A stretch of DNA of 64,000 bases, taken from the NCBI GenBank assembly GCA_016882265.1, contig VGVB01000006.1, positions 1 through 64,000 on the forward strand, written 5' to 3'. A program made the position numbers and the translations under genes. The notes below the pieces were generated by a model. The model was not told the DNA's origin. It did not search any database and saw nothing but the letters and a program-made list of their open reading frames with translations. This DNA comes from Gammaproteobacteria bacterium (GTDB lineage: Bacteria; Pseudomonadota; Gammaproteobacteria; Steroidobacterales; Steroidobacteraceae). Shown here piece by piece: positions 1-9,495 of the stretch. Every line of letters starts with the position of its first letter. Position 1 is the first letter of the stretch.

Positions 1-2
1 GG

Positions 3-95
3 CCGCTGCTGTTCGCGCTGAGCCGGTGCGATCGGTTCTCGCGGGAAGCGGCTGATGTTGACTTCGCGGTGGATCCGCGCGAGGAGGCCGCGTGA
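3..95 (+). CDS. C-terminal end of an unidentified protein (cut by window start)
   Basis: An open frame enters from the left edge and ends at a TGA at 93-95, giving 30 residues that end in DPREEAA. The stop overlaps a possible GTG start at 92, a GTGA coupling typical of operons, which is the main reason to believe it. No family can be recognised from so short a piece. It lies in the lower-GC island segment that ends near 2.9 kb. Confidence 0.35.
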   Translation, partial: PLLFALSRCDRFSREAADVDFAVDPREEAA

Positions 96-166
96 ACGCC
101 GCGGTTGACGATGTTGCCGAGGCGCTGGAAGGTATGCGACAGGTGGAGAATCTATCGCTTCTGTGA
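92..166 (+). CDS. Possible small ORF of 24 residues
   Basis: A GTG at 92 overlaps the stop of the upstream partial frame and opens 24 codons, ending at 166 inside the tail of the convergent gene at 152-406. The peptide has an acidic amphipathic look (DDVAEALEGM). It may be a real translationally coupled small protein or the truncated start of a longer gene. Nothing in it identifies a function. Confidence 0.25.
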   Translation: MNAAVDDVAEALEGMRQVENLSLL

Positions 167-406
167 ACCCCGGGCAGCGGCAACGTCGGCAGCAACCCGT
201 CGCAGGTACGCCAATTCACGCTGGTTCGGTTGTGGGGGTTTGACTGGCAGATCGTTCTCCAAACGGACACGGTACTCAAGCCAGATCACGTGTTCATTGG
301 TCTGATCGTCGTAACCCTGCTTGATCTTCTTCACCGTCGAACTCTTGCGGTTCGCGAACTCGAGGGTCTCATCGAGCACTGCCAGTAGTCTGTTCCACTT
401 CGTCAT
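152..406 (-). CDS. Hypothetical protein, 84 aa
   Basis: The ATG at 406 is preceded on the minus strand by a clear AAGGAG ribosome binding site with good spacing, which supports a real gene. The 84-residue product is charged and soluble, with a lysine-rich middle (STVKKIKQGYDDQ), no membrane segment and no motif I recognise. It lies downstream of the nuclease-like gene 560-1396 on the same strand, but a strong terminator lies between them, so it probably has its own promoter. Its wobble bases are less GC-rich than those of the core genome to the right. Confidence 0.55.
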   Translation of the reverse strand: MTKWNRLLAVLDETLEFANRKSSTVKKIKQGYDDQTNEHVIWLEYRVRLENDLPVKPPQPNQRELAYLRRVAADVAAARGSQKR

Positions 407-469
407 CGTCGTTGATCTCCTTCAATCGTATTTAGGAAGACCAACGGTGGAATCGTGGATGACCAGCAC

Positions 470-499
470 AAAAAAATAGCCCAGTTTGGGACTGGACTA
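470..499 (-). terminator. Rho-independent terminator of the 560-1396 gene
   Basis: Read on the minus strand, TAGTCCAGT and ACTGGGCTA form a 9-bp stem (one G-T pair) around a 5-nt loop, followed at once by seven T. It lies about 60 nt past the stop of the gene at 560-1396 and would separate that gene from the downstream 84-aa gene. Confidence 0.8.
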
Positions 500-559
500 T
501 CTAACCTTCTGAGTTCCTGCTGCTAATCGACGTAGACAATAAGCTTAAAGAGGTGATGG

Positions 560-1396
560 TCACGACTCCCGCTCTGCGTACCAACCAGTGTTTTCACCCC
601 GCTTAATTGCGCCAAGTATTCGCTGGCGCGATGCCTTCAACGCACGAAGCGCCATCGAAATATCAGGCGGTGTTCTAACCACAAACCTTCCCCATTTCTC
701 CCCCCCACGTTCGTAGTCAACCGCCTCCACTCCTTGGATCTTCTTCCCGTCAGTAAAGACGGTGAATCTCAAACCTTGCTTCTGGACATTGACGTAAGCA
801 AACACACGTTCCGGACTGTAGTACGTAATGCTTTTCCGTGCGACCTTTCTCCAAACATCCTTGCCACTTTTCGTGATCCGCCCATGAAGTTGGTCGTATA
901 TGTGCCTCATTGCCTTACTTGAGAAAAGATCGTCAATGTTGTGATCGCTCAGTTCGCTGACCTTGTCTGGCTCTTCTGTGACGGTGTTCTCGAGTTCCGG
1001 AAGTATCGACTGCAACTCGAGGACCTCGATGTGCTTCGGACATTCTTTCCAGTCGTGAATCCAGCAAATAATGGCGTCGCAGTCTGCGGGATGGTGCCTG
1101 TGGCGTTCGAAATCTGAAGACCTAAACTCGAATTCGATTCGCAGTTCCTCCCACTTACCCTTGCCGATGTATCGCTTGGCAACACAATCTGGGTAGCCAG
1201 GTCTGATCGTCTCGATATACATATTCAGATCGTCTGCCATTTTCCCGAATAAGAAGATCACGCCGTTTTCATTTACTGGCGCATAGACGAGTCCCCGGAA
1301 GTTGATCAACTTGCCGACGACGTTCCGGTGCCGAACACGCTTAAGGTCTCGATCATCGTCGTTCGCCAGGTCGGACTTCTTCTTAGATGACTTCAT
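560..1396 (-). CDS. Nuclease-like N-terminal domain fused to a DUF5655-like C-terminal domain
   Basis: The protein has 278 residues and starts at ATG 1396 after a G-rich leader. Residues about 33-133 carry a conserved-looking block: GYPDC near 70, RIEFEF near 86-91, then SSDFERHRHH and CDAIICWIHDW near 106-116. The spaced PD and ExE residues and the predicted mixed alpha/beta pattern resemble a PD-(D/E)XK-type restriction-endonuclease fold; that is inference. Residues about 155-270, with YDQLHGRI and FAYVNVQKQGLRF, resemble the DUF5655-like domain found in other predicted nucleases. The gene stands alone with its own terminator in the island edge. A defence or DNA-processing role is possible but unproven. 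Confidence 0.7.
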   Translation of the reverse strand: MKSSKKKSDLANDDDRDLKRVRHRNVVGKLINFRGLVYAPVNENGVIFLFGKMADDLNMYIETIRPGYPDCVAKRYIGKGKWEELRIEFEFRSSDFERHRHHPADCDAIICWIHDWKECPKHIEVLELQSILPELENTVTEEPDKVSELSDHNIDDLFSSKAMRHIYDQLHGRITKSGKDVWRKVARKSITYYSPERVFAYVNVQKQGLRFTVFTDGKKIQGVEAVDYERGGEKWGRFVVRTPPDISMALRALKASRQRILGAIKRGENTGWYAERES

Positions 1397-1576
1397 ATCG
1401 CCCCCTACGATTGCCAGACAGTCCCGTAGCAGCTAACCAGAGTAACGCAGAGCCGAAAGGCACAGTACATATTAACCCCTCGTTTCCCCAGGATAAATGG
1501 GGCGGGCAATCTGGCTGTTGCCCTAACCGGATTCTGACGGGACGGTGTGCGTGTGTGGTCACGAAGGAGATCGCAA

Positions 1577-1780
1577 ATGCACACGTTGACGGTAGAACAG
1601 CAGAACACGCTGGTCCAGATCATCAACGAGGAGTTTGGATCACATCTTGGCTTCCACGACTTCGCCGACAAGATGCTTGGCATGTTCGAGGACATTCCAG
1701 GTTTCGAGACCATCCCGCAGCACAAGGCGAAGCGCATCGTTAACCAACTCTGGAGACAATACCGTGGCCAAGACTCGTAA
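1577..1780 (+). CDS. Hypothetical protein, 67 aa, first gene of a coupled pair
   Basis: I chose ATG 1577 because AAGGAG lies 8 nt upstream; an in-frame start 30 nt earlier has no such site. The product begins MHTLTVEQQ and looks helical and soluble, with a basic C-terminus (KAKRIVNQLWRQYRG). Its last codons overlap the start of the next gene, which has its own GGAGA site inside this frame, so the two are probably translated together. I do not recognise the family. Confidence 0.6.
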   Translation: MHTLTVEQQNTLVQIINEEFGSHLGFHDFADKMLGMFEDIPGFETIPQHKAKRIVNQLWRQYRGQDS

Positions 1781-2123
1781 GAAGGAACAGAAACCCAGCA
1801 GCAAGCAACCCGAAAAGACCGCAGCGAAGTCGCCTGTTGAGGAGACCAGCGCGGTTCCCGCCGAGCAGAATGCGGAGCCGAAGAAGGTCGATCTCAACAA
1901 GGCGAAAGTGAAACAGGCAATCGCCCAGGGCAAGACACTGATCAAGGACGGAAAGTCCAAGGCGGACGCCGCCCGGGCGATCTATGCGGTCCTCCACGAC
2001 GAGGACAAAGACGTGATCGTTGCAGCGTTCGTCGAGGGTGCAACGCTTACCGAGAAAGGTGCGCTGACCTACTGGTACAACTGCAAACGGAAGATGACAA
2101 AGAGTCCTGCAGCTGCCGAGTAG
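1764..2123 (+). CDS. Hypothetical protein with K/A/E-rich tail and compact C-terminal domain, 119 aa
   Basis: The GTG at 1764 follows GGAGA by a short spacer. The longer in-frame upstream extension reads through the previous gene in a second frame and has an implausible composition, so I rejected it. The first ~45 residues are low-complexity Lys, Glu, Pro and Ala, like a flexible DNA- or RNA-binding tail. Residues about 50-115 (DLNKAKVKQAIAQG, KADAARAIYAVL) look like a helical domain. It overlaps the upstream 67-aa gene by 17 nt and is followed within 30 nt by a strong terminator. No family recognised. Confidence 0.6.
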   Translation: MAKTRKKEQKPSSKQPEKTAAKSPVEETSAVPAEQNAEPKKVDLNKAKVKQAIAQGKTLIKDGKSKADAARAIYAVLHDEDKDVIVAAFVEGATLTEKGALTYWYNCKRKMTKSPAAAE

Positions 2124-2151
2124 GTCTGTACAAGTGGTTTGTCAGCATTGC

Positions 2152-2181
2152 GGAGGTGGGCGAGTCCCACCTCCCTTTTTT
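2152..2181 (+). terminator. Rho-independent terminator of the 1577-2123 pair
   Basis: GGAGGTGGG (2152-2160) and CCCACCTCC (2166-2174) form a perfect 9-bp stem with a CGAGT loop, followed by six T. It closes the two-gene operon. Confidence 0.9.
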
Positions 2182-2384
2182 CTCATTCCCTCCTCGTATC
2201 GGCTGGTTCCCAAGAAAGTACATGGAGCCGAGTCATATCACTACGTTTGGCCGGGTGGAATCCAACCCATAACAGGGTTGGAAGCGGGCCAGCTTTTCAG
2301 TATTACAAAACAGTTCGCCCCCGACTGGTTCGCCATGTACCAGTTCACCCGTCTGCCGGACGACCTGAAGCAGAAGCTGATCGC

Positions 2385-2597
2385 GACCTGCGCCTCGAAG
2401 TCCGCGTCGGGCACTGAAGCGACTCGCAGGGCGGTCTTGCGCTGGCGCTCGGACAGGCCGGCAGCTTCGGCGGCCTCAGTGCGGGTCGGGACGGCTCCGT
2501 CCCGATCCTCCGTGTACTGATTGATGCCTTTGCCGTCAGGAACCTGCTTCAGCAGCTCGCCGCAGCGCCGGATCGCGCGGGACTGGATCCGGTCCGC
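2385..2597 (-). pseudogene. Remnant of a phage/plasmid-type gene
   Basis: On the minus strand about 70 codons read ADRIQSRAIRRCGELLKQV, then RTEAAEAAGLSERQRKTALR, then VASVPDADFEAQV. This pattern is familiar from phage and plasmid hypothetical proteins that carry a ParB-like helix-turn-helix (AAEAAGLSERQ). An in-frame TGA lies just upstream and the frame runs into unrelated residues after FEAQV, so both ends are missing. It is a leftover of the island's mobile past. No intact gene is visible between the terminator at 2181 and the tRNA fragment at 2891. Confidence 0.6.
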
Positions 2598-2744
2598 CGG
2601 AGAGGCTCAGGGCGCCGCGACCGCGCCGGGCCTGCTGGTGCATTGCCCGGACAGCGATCGCGGCGGGGCGGCCGGATGGTACAGCAACGGACGCTACGCC
2701 CGGCGGGCGGGGGCGGCAATCGGCGGTGGCGGGCCAGCGGACTG

Positions 2745-2788
2745 TGCTTACAGACCGGGGGCGGTTTGTGCTTACAATCCTGCTTACA
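2745..2788 (+). repeat. Three direct repeats of TGCTTACA
   Basis: TGCTTACA occurs at 2745-2752, 2769-2776 and 2781-2788, in the same orientation, about 100 nt from the tRNA-Lys fragment. Such short direct repeats beside an attachment site could be integrase or excisionase arm sites. They could also be the multiple terminal repeats of an insertion sequence. Confidence 0.45.
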
Positions 2789-2890
2789 CTCTGGCGACGT
2801 TTCTATGACTCTGGCAGAATGCGACTGCGCCTAAGTTGCTGATTTCTGAACCGGGGGCGTGCCGGGTGAACCGGGCAAAAGGCCATGCCC

Positions 2891-2939
2891 CGATCTCTTA
2901 ATCCGTAGGTTGTAGGTTCGAGTCCTACATGGCCCACCA
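2891..2939 (+). other. 3' fragment of tRNA-Lys(CTT), probable att site of the island
   Basis: The sequence from the anticodon loop onward matches a tRNA: loop CTCTTAA with anticodon CTT, T-arm GTAGG-TTCGAGT-CCTAC, acceptor strand ATGGCCC, discriminator A and CCA. The 5' half (acceptor, D-arm and anticodon 5' stem) is absent: only three base pairs of the anticodon stem can form. A duplicated tRNA 3' end is the classic attachment-site scar of a tyrosine-recombinase integrative element. The element would lie to the left. Confidence 0.75.
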
Positions 2940-2971
2940 TTTCCAGCGATCGCTGCCGGCCCGGAGCGAAC

Positions 2972-3268
2972 ATGCGGCGCCCACCTGAACTGCCGGATCC
3001 CTCCAGCCACTGGCCCGGCGGGCCCGGCCCGGACGACGATCCGACGCCGGTCGAGGCGGCCGTCGCCGCGCTCAGGTTCGGTGCGATGCTCGCGGCTGCG
3101 CTGACCATCGTGCTGATCTATCTCGGCACCTATGCGGGTTTCACCGCGGCCCGTGGCCCGGTCAGCCTCGCGGTCGTGAGCGCTTTCGCCGGCCCGAGCC
3201 TGGCCGCCGCACTGCGCACGGCGCTGCGCCGGCACCGGCGCGGGCGGACGAAGGAGCGGAACCCGTAG
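2972..3268 (+). CDS. Putative small membrane protein, 98 aa
   Basis: ATG 2972 has GGAG 5 nt upstream. The product has a Pro/Gly-rich N-terminus, then two hydrophobic stretches (about residues 35-60, LAAALTIVLIYLGTYAG, and 65-85), then a very basic tail (RRHRRGRTKE), suggesting a two-helix inner-membrane protein with a cytoplasmic C-terminus. It lies between the att scar and tRNA-Leu. No family recognised. GC-rich DNA can keep such frames open by chance, so confidence is moderate. Confidence 0.5.
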   Translation: MRRPPELPDPSSHWPGGPGPDDDPTPVEAAVAALRFGAMLAAALTIVLIYLGTYAGFTAARGPVSLAVVSAFAGPSLAAALRTALRRHRRGRTKERNP

Positions 3269-3270
3269 GC

Positions 3271-3276
3271 TATAAT
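3271..3276 (+). promoter_or_regulatory. -10 box for tRNA-Leu (and possibly tig)
   Basis: A perfect TATAAT lies 18 nt before the tRNA-Leu 5' end, in otherwise GC-rich DNA. The -35 region is weak. Because tig begins only 16 nt after the tRNA, this promoter may also feed the tig-clpP operon. Confidence 0.6.
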
Positions 3277-3294
3277 GCGCGGCCGGTTCCCGAG

Positions 3295-3379
3295 GCGAAA
3301 GTGGCGGAATTGGCAGACGCGCCGGATTTAGGTTCCGGTGGGGCAACCCGTGAGAGTTCGAGTCTCTCCTTTCGCACCA
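3295..3379 (+). tRNA. tRNA-Leu(TAG)
   Basis: 85 nt with acceptor strands GCGAAAG / CTTTCGC, anticodon loop TTTAGGT (anticodon TAG), a long variable arm as expected for class II tRNA, T-loop TTCGAGT and an encoded CCA. Confidence 0.95.
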
Positions 3380-3395
3380 CGAGGTGGCTGAGCAG

Positions 3396-4709
3396 ATGAT
3401 GATTTCGGTGGAGTCGCTGGCCGGCCTCGAACGCCGGATGCAGGTTTCGGTGCCGGCGAGCCGCGTGCGGCAGCAGGTGGACGCCCGGCTGGTGCAGGTC
3501 GGCCGTACGGCGCGGATCAAGGGCTTCCGGCCGGGCAAGGCGCCCATTCACGTCGTGCGCCAGCACTACGGCCCGCAGGTCCGCGAAGAAGTCGTATCCG
3601 ACCTGATCCGGCAGAGCTTTGCCGAGGCCGTGCAGCGCGAGCAGCTCGCCCCGGCCGGTGGGCCACGCATCGAGCCTGCGCCCGGTGAGGCCGGGGGCGA
3701 TCTGCGTTACACCGCGGTCTTCGAGGTCTATCCGCAGTTCCAGCTGGCCGGCCTCGCCGAGTTGCGCCTCGTGCGACCGCAGGCCGGTGTGGCCGAGAGC
3801 GATGTCGATGCGATGATCGAGACGCTGCGCGCGCAGCGCCCGAACTGGATCCCGGCCGGGCGCGGCTGTGCCAGCGGGGATCGGGTCGCGCTCGATTTCG
3901 AGGGCCGCATCGACGGCGAAACGTTCGAGGGTGGCAGCGGCAAGGACATCGAAGTCGTGCTCGGTAACGGCCGCCTGTTGCGCCAGTTCGAGGAGGGTCT
4001 GCATGGAGCGCAGGCCGGGGAATCGCGCGAATTCGATCTGCGCTTCCCGGACGACTACCACAACCGGAACCTCGCCGGCCGCACGGCCCGTTTCAGCGCC
4101 ACTCTGCAGCGCGTCGAGTCTCCGGAGCTGCCGGTCCTGGACGAGGCCTTCTGCCTGCAGTTCGGCGTCAGCGCCGGCGGCGTGGAGCGCCTGCGGGCCG
4201 AGGTCCGCGAGAACATGGAGCGGGAACTGGCCGGCGCGATCCGCGGCCGGGTCAGGGCCCAGGTCATGGACCAGTTGCTGGCGGCCAACCCGATCGAGCT
4301 GCCCCGCACACTGATCGAGGCGGAAGTCCGCGACCTCCAGCTCGAGATGCTGCGGCGCGCCGGTTCCCGCGATCCCCGGCAGTTGCCGCCGCGCGATGCC
4401 TTCGAGGCGCCGGCCCGCCGGCGCGTGGCGCTGGCCCTGATCCTCAACGAGCTGGTGCGCGCGGCCGGAATCCAGTCCGACTCCGCCCGCGTCCAGACCC
4501 GGCTCGAGGAAATCGCGGCCGGTTACGACGATCCCGAGGCGGCCCGGCGGCAGTTCCGTGAGAACGAAGGCGCGATGCGCCAGTTGCAGATGGCGGTGCT
4601 CGAGGACCAGGTCGTCGAGCACGTACTGGCCACGGCGCAGGTCATCGACCAGCCGGCCACGTTCAAGGACATCATGAACTTCGGCGCGGCGGCCGCGTCC
4701 GAAGGATGA
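3396..4709 (+). CDS. tig: Trigger factor (ribosome-associated chaperone)
   Basis: Trigger factor binds ribosomal protein L23 at the exit tunnel, shields nascent chains and has peptidyl-prolyl isomerase activity. The 437-residue length and three-part layout fit: ribosome-binding N-domain (about 1-110, with [11 protein letters not shown] and GFRPGKAP, the signature loop), FKBP-like PPIase domain (about 150-235, starting [10 protein letters not shown]) and helical C-domain. I chose ATG 3396 because the protein then aligns like other trigger factors and GAGG sits at 3381-3384; ATG 3399 or GTG 3384 remain possible. It is followed by clpP 11 nt later. Confidence 0.95.
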   Translation: MMISVESLAGLERRMQVSVPASRVRQQVDARLVQVGRTARIKGFRPGKAPIHVVRQHYGPQVREEVVSDLIRQSFAEAVQREQLAPAGGPRIEPAPGEAGGDLRYTAVFEVYPQFQLAGLAELRLVRPQAGVAESDVDAMIETLRAQRPNWIPAGRGCASGDRVALDFEGRIDGETFEGGSGKDIEVVLGNGRLLRQFEEGLHGAQAGESREFDLRFPDDYHNRNLAGRTARFSATLQRVESPELPVLDEAFCLQFGVSAGGVERLRAEVRENMERELAGAIRGRVRAQVMDQLLAANPIELPRTLIEAEVRDLQLEMLRRAGSRDPRQLPPRDAFEAPARRRVALALILNELVRAAGIQSDSARVQTRLEEIAAGYDDPEAARRQFRENEGAMRQLQMAVLEDQVVEHVLATAQVIDQPATFKDIMNFGAAAASEG

Positions 4710-4720
4710 AAGGAGGCGAC

Positions 4721-5356
4721 GTGGCGGATCCGAACACGACGCGGGCGTTGAACCTCGTACCGATGGTCGTCGAGCAGACCGCGCGCGGCGAGCGCGCCTA
4801 CGACATCTACTCGCGGCTGCTGAAGGAGCGGGTGGTCTTCATCGTCGGCGGCATCGAGGACCAGGTCGCGAACCTGGTGGTCGCGCAGCTTCTGTTCCTC
4901 GAGTCCGAGAACCCGGATAAGGACATCCACCTCTACATCAATTCGCCGGGCGGGGCCGTGTCGGCCGGGCTGGCGATCTACGACACCATGCAGTTCATCA
5001 AGCCGGACATCAGTACGATCTGCATCGGCCAGGCGGCCAGCATGGGCGCAGTGCTGCTGGCGGCCGGGGCGAAGGGCAAGCGCTTCGTGCTGCCGAACTC
5101 GCGGGTCATGATCCACCAGCCGCTGGGCGGGTTCCAGGGCCAGGCGACCGACATCGAGATTCACACCCGCGAGATCCTCGATGCCCGGGACCGCCTGAAC
5201 GGCATCCTGGCCGCGCACACCGGCCAGCCGATCGAAAAGATCCGCCAGGATACCGACCGCGACAATTTCATGAGCGGCGAGCAGGCCCGCGCCTACGGAA
5301 TTGTGGACGGGGTCCTCGAAAAGCGCGCCGCGCCAGCGACGATGGGCAGGGCTTGA
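4721..5356 (+). CDS. clpP: ATP-dependent Clp protease proteolytic subunit
   Basis: ClpP forms the 14-subunit barrel that degrades substrates fed by ClpX or ClpA. The Ser-His-Asp triad is visible: S107 in [12 protein letters not shown]132 in MIHQPLGG and D181 in [10 protein letters not shown] chose GTG 4721 because AGGAGG lies 5 nt upstream. An ATG at 4706 that overlaps the tig stop would place that site inside the gene. The 211-aa length is normal. Order tig-clpP-clpX-lon is the usual protein-quality-control cluster. Confidence 0.96.
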   Translation: MADPNTTRALNLVPMVVEQTARGERAYDIYSRLLKERVVFIVGGIEDQVANLVVAQLLFLESENPDKDIHLYINSPGGAVSAGLAIYDTMQFIKPDISTICIGQAASMGAVLLAAGAKGKRFVLPNSRVMIHQPLGGFQGQATDIEIHTREILDARDRLNGILAAHTGQPIEKIRQDTDRDNFMSGEQARAYGIVDGVLEKRAAPATMGRA

Positions 5357-5425
5357 GGTGCCGGGTCGGGACGCAGATATTCAAGCGGTTGAACGGGAAG
5401 GGAATTTACCCCGCCAGAGGCGGCA

Positions 5426-5434
5426 TGCTATAAG
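5426..5434 (+). promoter_or_regulatory. Extended -10 promoter before clpX
   Basis: TGCTATAAG fits an extended -10 (TGN-TATAAG), 43 nt before the clpX ATG. A weak sigma-32-like pair (GTTGAAC then CCCCGCC, spacer about 14) lies just upstream at 5388-5415, but it deviates from the heat-shock consensus. clpX may therefore be transcribed separately from clpP. Confidence 0.5.
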
Positions 5435-5476
5435 GCGGATCACGGCCACAGGGCCGGGCGGCGAGGGCGACGGCGA

Positions 5477-6784
<1,308 letters not shown>

Positions 6785-6832
6785 TGCGAACGGCCGGCAG
6801 CGGCGCCCGGGTGCGCCCGTGAGGACTGCTCC

Positions 6833-9268
6833 GTGACCGAACCGACCCGCCCGTCTCCACCTGCGACCCCGGCTACGGTACGCCTGCCGGTGCTGCCGCT
6901 GCGCGACGTCGTCGTCTACCCGCACATGGTGATCCCGCTGTTCGTCGGGCGCCCGAAGTCAATCACCGCGCTCGACGAGGCCATGCGCCGCGACAAGCAG
7001 ATCCTGCTGGTGGCGCAGAAACAGTCCGACGTGGACGAGCCGCGTTCCCGCGACCTGTACACGATCGGCACGCTGGCCACGATCCTGCAGCTTCTGAAGC
7101 TCCCGGACGGCACGGTCAAAGTGCTGGTCGAAGGCCTGTCGCGGGCGCTGGTCGAGAACGTGGACACCGAGGGACACTTCGCCGCGGACATGACCCCGCT
7201 GCCGGACGTCGATCCGTACGAGGACCGCGAGACCGACGTGCTGAGCCGTTCAGTCGTCGCGCACTTCGAGCAGTACGTCAAGCTGAACAAGAAGGTGCCG
7301 CCGGAGATCCTGACCTCGCTGGCCGGTATCGAGCAGCCCGGGCGGCTGGCCGACACGGTCGCCGCGCACATGGCACTGAAGCTGTCCGAGAAGCAGAAGG
7401 TGCTGGAAATCCAGGACGTGCGCCAGCGGCTCGAGCAGGTGCTGGCGCTGATCGAGTCCGAGATGGAGATGCTGCAGATCGAGAAGCGCATCCGCGGTCG
7501 GGTCAAGTCGCAGATGGAGAAGAGCCAGCGCGAGTACTACCTGAACGAGCAGATGAAGGCGATCCAGAAGGAGCTCGGCGAGCTCGAGGACGCGCCGAAC
7601 GAGCTCGGCGAACTGGAGAAGCGCATCGTCCGTGCCGGCATGCCCAAGGAGGCGCGCGAGAAGGCGCTGGCCGAGTTCGGCAAGCTCAAACTGATGTCGC
7701 CGATGTCGGCCGAGGCCACCGTCGTCCGCAATTACGTCGACTGGTTGGTCAAGATGCCGTGGAAGAAGCGCAGCCGCGTGCACATCGACATTGCCGCGGC
7801 GCAGGCGGTGCTCGACGAGGACCATTACGGTCTCGAAAAGGTCAAGGAACGGATCGTCGAGTACCTGGCGGTGCAGCAGCGGGTACGCCGGATCAAGGGC
7901 CCGATCCTGTGTCTAGTCGGGCCGCCGGGGGTCGGCAAGACCTCGCTCGGCCAGTCCATTGCGCGCGCGACCAACCGCAAGTTCGTGCGCATGAGCCTCG
8001 GCGGCGTACGCGACGAGGCCGAAATCCGCGGTCACCGCCGCACCTACATCGGCTCGCTGCCGGGCAAGGTGCTGCAGAACATGGCCCGTTCCGGCGTGCG
8101 CAATCCGCTGTTCCTGCTGGACGAAGTCGACAAGATGTCGATGGACTTCCGCGGCGATCCGTCCTCGGCGCTGCTCGAAGTGCTCGACCCGGAACAGAAC
8201 GCGACCTTCGCCGACCACTACCTCGAGGTCGATTTCGACCTGTCCGAGGTCATGTTCGTGTGCACCGCCAACACGCTGAACATCCCGGCGCCGCTGCTCG
8301 ACCGCATGGAAGTCATCCGGCTGCCCGGCTACACCGAGGACGAGAAGCAGAACATCGCGCGCCGCTACCTGCTGCCGAAGCAGATGCGCCAGAACGGGCT
8401 GCGCCAGGACGAGCTCGAGCTCGCTGACGAGGCGATCCTCGACATCATCCGCTACTACACGCGCGAGTCGGGCGTGCGCAACGTCGAGCGCGAGACCGCG
8501 CGCATCTGCCGCAAGGCGGTCAAGCAGCTCCTGCTCGAGCCCGCGCTGGGCCAGGTCCGCGTGGATTCGGCCAACCTCGATCAGTTCCTCGGCGTGCGCC
8601 GGTTCCGCTTCGGGCGGGCTGAAGAGGCGAACCGCATCGGCCAGGTCACCGGGCTCGCCTGGACCGAAGTCGGCGGCGAGCTGCTGACGATCGAGGCGGC
8701 GGTCGTCCCGGGCAAGGGCCGCCTGCTGTACACCGGTCACCTCGGCGAAGTCATGCAGGAGTCGATCCAGGCCGCCCTGACGGTGGTGCGCAGCCGCGCC
8801 GAGGCGCTGGGCCTGGCAGCCGACTTCCACCAGAAGCTCGACGTGCACGTGCACGTGCCCGAGGGCGCGACGCCGAAGGACGGCCCGAGCGCCGGCATCG
8901 GCATGTGCACGGCGCTGGTCTCGGCGATGACCCGGATCCCGGCGCACGCCAGCGTGGCGATGACCGGCGAAATCACGCTGCGCGGCGAGGTGCTGCCGAT
9001 CGGCGGACTGAAGGAGAAGCTGCTGGCGGCGCAGCGCGGCGGCATCGAGACCGTACTGATTCCGGGCGAGAACGAGAAGGATCTGGTCGAGATCCCGGCC
9101 AACATCAAGGACAAGCTCGACATCCGCCCGGTGCGCTGGATCGACGAGGTGATCGAGATCGCGCTCGAGCGCCGGCCCGAGGCGGGCGCGGCGGTGGTCG
9201 CGGCGCCGGAGGCAGCGCGGGCCAAGCCGCGCGGGCGGCGGGCAGCGAAGCCGCTGGCGGCGCATTGA
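6833..9268 (+). CDS. lon: ATP-dependent protease Lon (La)
   Basis: Lon is the homo-oligomeric AAA+ serine protease that removes misfolded and regulatory proteins. The 811-residue protein has the N-terminal LonN domain starting [14 protein letters not shown], Walker [12 protein letters not shown], Walker [10 protein letters not shown], and the C-terminal protease domain with the catalytic Ser in [10 protein letters not shown] and Lys in [11 protein letters not shown]. The start is GTG 6833 with GAGGAC upstream. It follows clpX by 48 nt. The stop overlaps the -35 box of the next tRNA promoter. Confidence 0.97.
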   Translation: MTEPTRPSPPATPATVRLPVLPLRDVVVYPHMVIPLFVGRPKSITALDEAMRRDKQILLVAQKQSDVDEPRSRDLYTIGTLATILQLLKLPDGTVKVLVEGLSRALVENVDTEGHFAADMTPLPDVDPYEDRETDVLSRSVVAHFEQYVKLNKKVPPEILTSLAGIEQPGRLADTVAAHMALKLSEKQKVLEIQDVRQRLEQVLALIESEMEMLQIEKRIRGRVKSQMEKSQREYYLNEQMKAIQKELGELEDAPNELGELEKRIVRAGMPKEAREKALAEFGKLKLMSPMSAEATVVRNYVDWLVKMPWKKRSRVHIDIAAAQAVLDEDHYGLEKVKERIVEYLAVQQRVRRIKGPILCLVGPPGVGKTSLGQSIARATNRKFVRMSLGGVRDEAEIRGHRRTYIGSLPGKVLQNMARSGVRNPLFLLDEVDKMSMDFRGDPSSALLEVLDPEQNATFADHYLEVDFDLSEVMFVCTANTLNIPAPLLDRMEVIRLPGYTEDEKQNIARRYLLPKQMRQNGLRQDELELADEAILDIIRYYTRESGVRNVERETARICRKAVKQLLLEPALGQVRVDSANLDQFLGVRRFRFGRAEEANRIGQVTGLAWTEVGGELLTIEAAVVPGKGRLLYTGHLGEVMQESIQAALTVVRSRAEALGLAADFHQKLDVHVHVPEGATPKDGPSAGIGMCTALVSAMTRIPAHASVAMTGEITLRGEVLPIGGLKEKLLAAQRGGIETVLIPGENEKDLVEIPANIKDKLDIRPVRWIDEVIEIALERRPEAGAAVVAAPEAARAKPRGRRAAKPLAAH

Positions 9269-9293
9269 ACCGGCCGGGGTGATGACTTATAGT
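9265..9293 (+). promoter_or_regulatory. Sigma-70 promoter for tRNA-Val / tRNA-Asp
   Basis: TTGAAC (9265-9270), a spacer of exactly 17 nt and TATAGT (9288-9293) form a strong promoter. The -35 box overlaps the lon stop codon. A GC-rich palindrome CCCCCGCGGGGG follows in the leader before the tRNA. Confidence 0.8.
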
Positions 9294-9329
9294 TGCGCGC
9301 CCCCGCGGGGGCGCTGGTTTGCAGCCGTA

Positions 9330-9405
9330 GGGTGCTTAGCTCAGCCGGGAGAGCGTCGCCCTTACAAGGCGAAGGTCGCAGGTTCGAAACCTGCAGCACC
9401 CACCA
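9330..9405 (+). tRNA. tRNA-Val(TAC)
   Basis: 76 nt with acceptor GGGTGCT / AGCACCC, anticodon loop CTTACAA (anticodon TAC), T-arm GCAGG-TTCGAAA-CCTGC and encoded CCA. tRNA-Asp follows 7 nt later on the same transcript. Confidence 0.96.
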
Positions 9406-9412
9406 AGGATCC

Positions 9413-9489
9413 GGAGCGGTAGTTCAGCTGGTTAGAATACCGGCCTGTCACGCCGGGGGTCGCGGGTTCGAGTCCCGTCCGCTCCGCCA
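9413..9489 (+). tRNA. tRNA-Asp(GTC)
   Basis: 77 nt with acceptor GGAGCGG / CCGCTCC, anticodon loop CTGTCAC (anticodon GTC), T-arm GCGGG-TTCGAGT-CCCGT and encoded CCA (discriminator G). Confidence 0.96.
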
Positions 9490-9495
9490 TTTAAT

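Noticed and set aside
2134..2520. Plus-strand frame after the terminator
   Set aside because: The minus strand of the same DNA carries recognisable protein homology, so this frame is its shadow.
3270..4622. 450-codon open frame antisense to tig
   Set aside because: It mirrors the trigger factor gene; high GC keeps antisense frames open. Composition is His/Gln/Arg-rich with no recognisable domain and no ribosome site.
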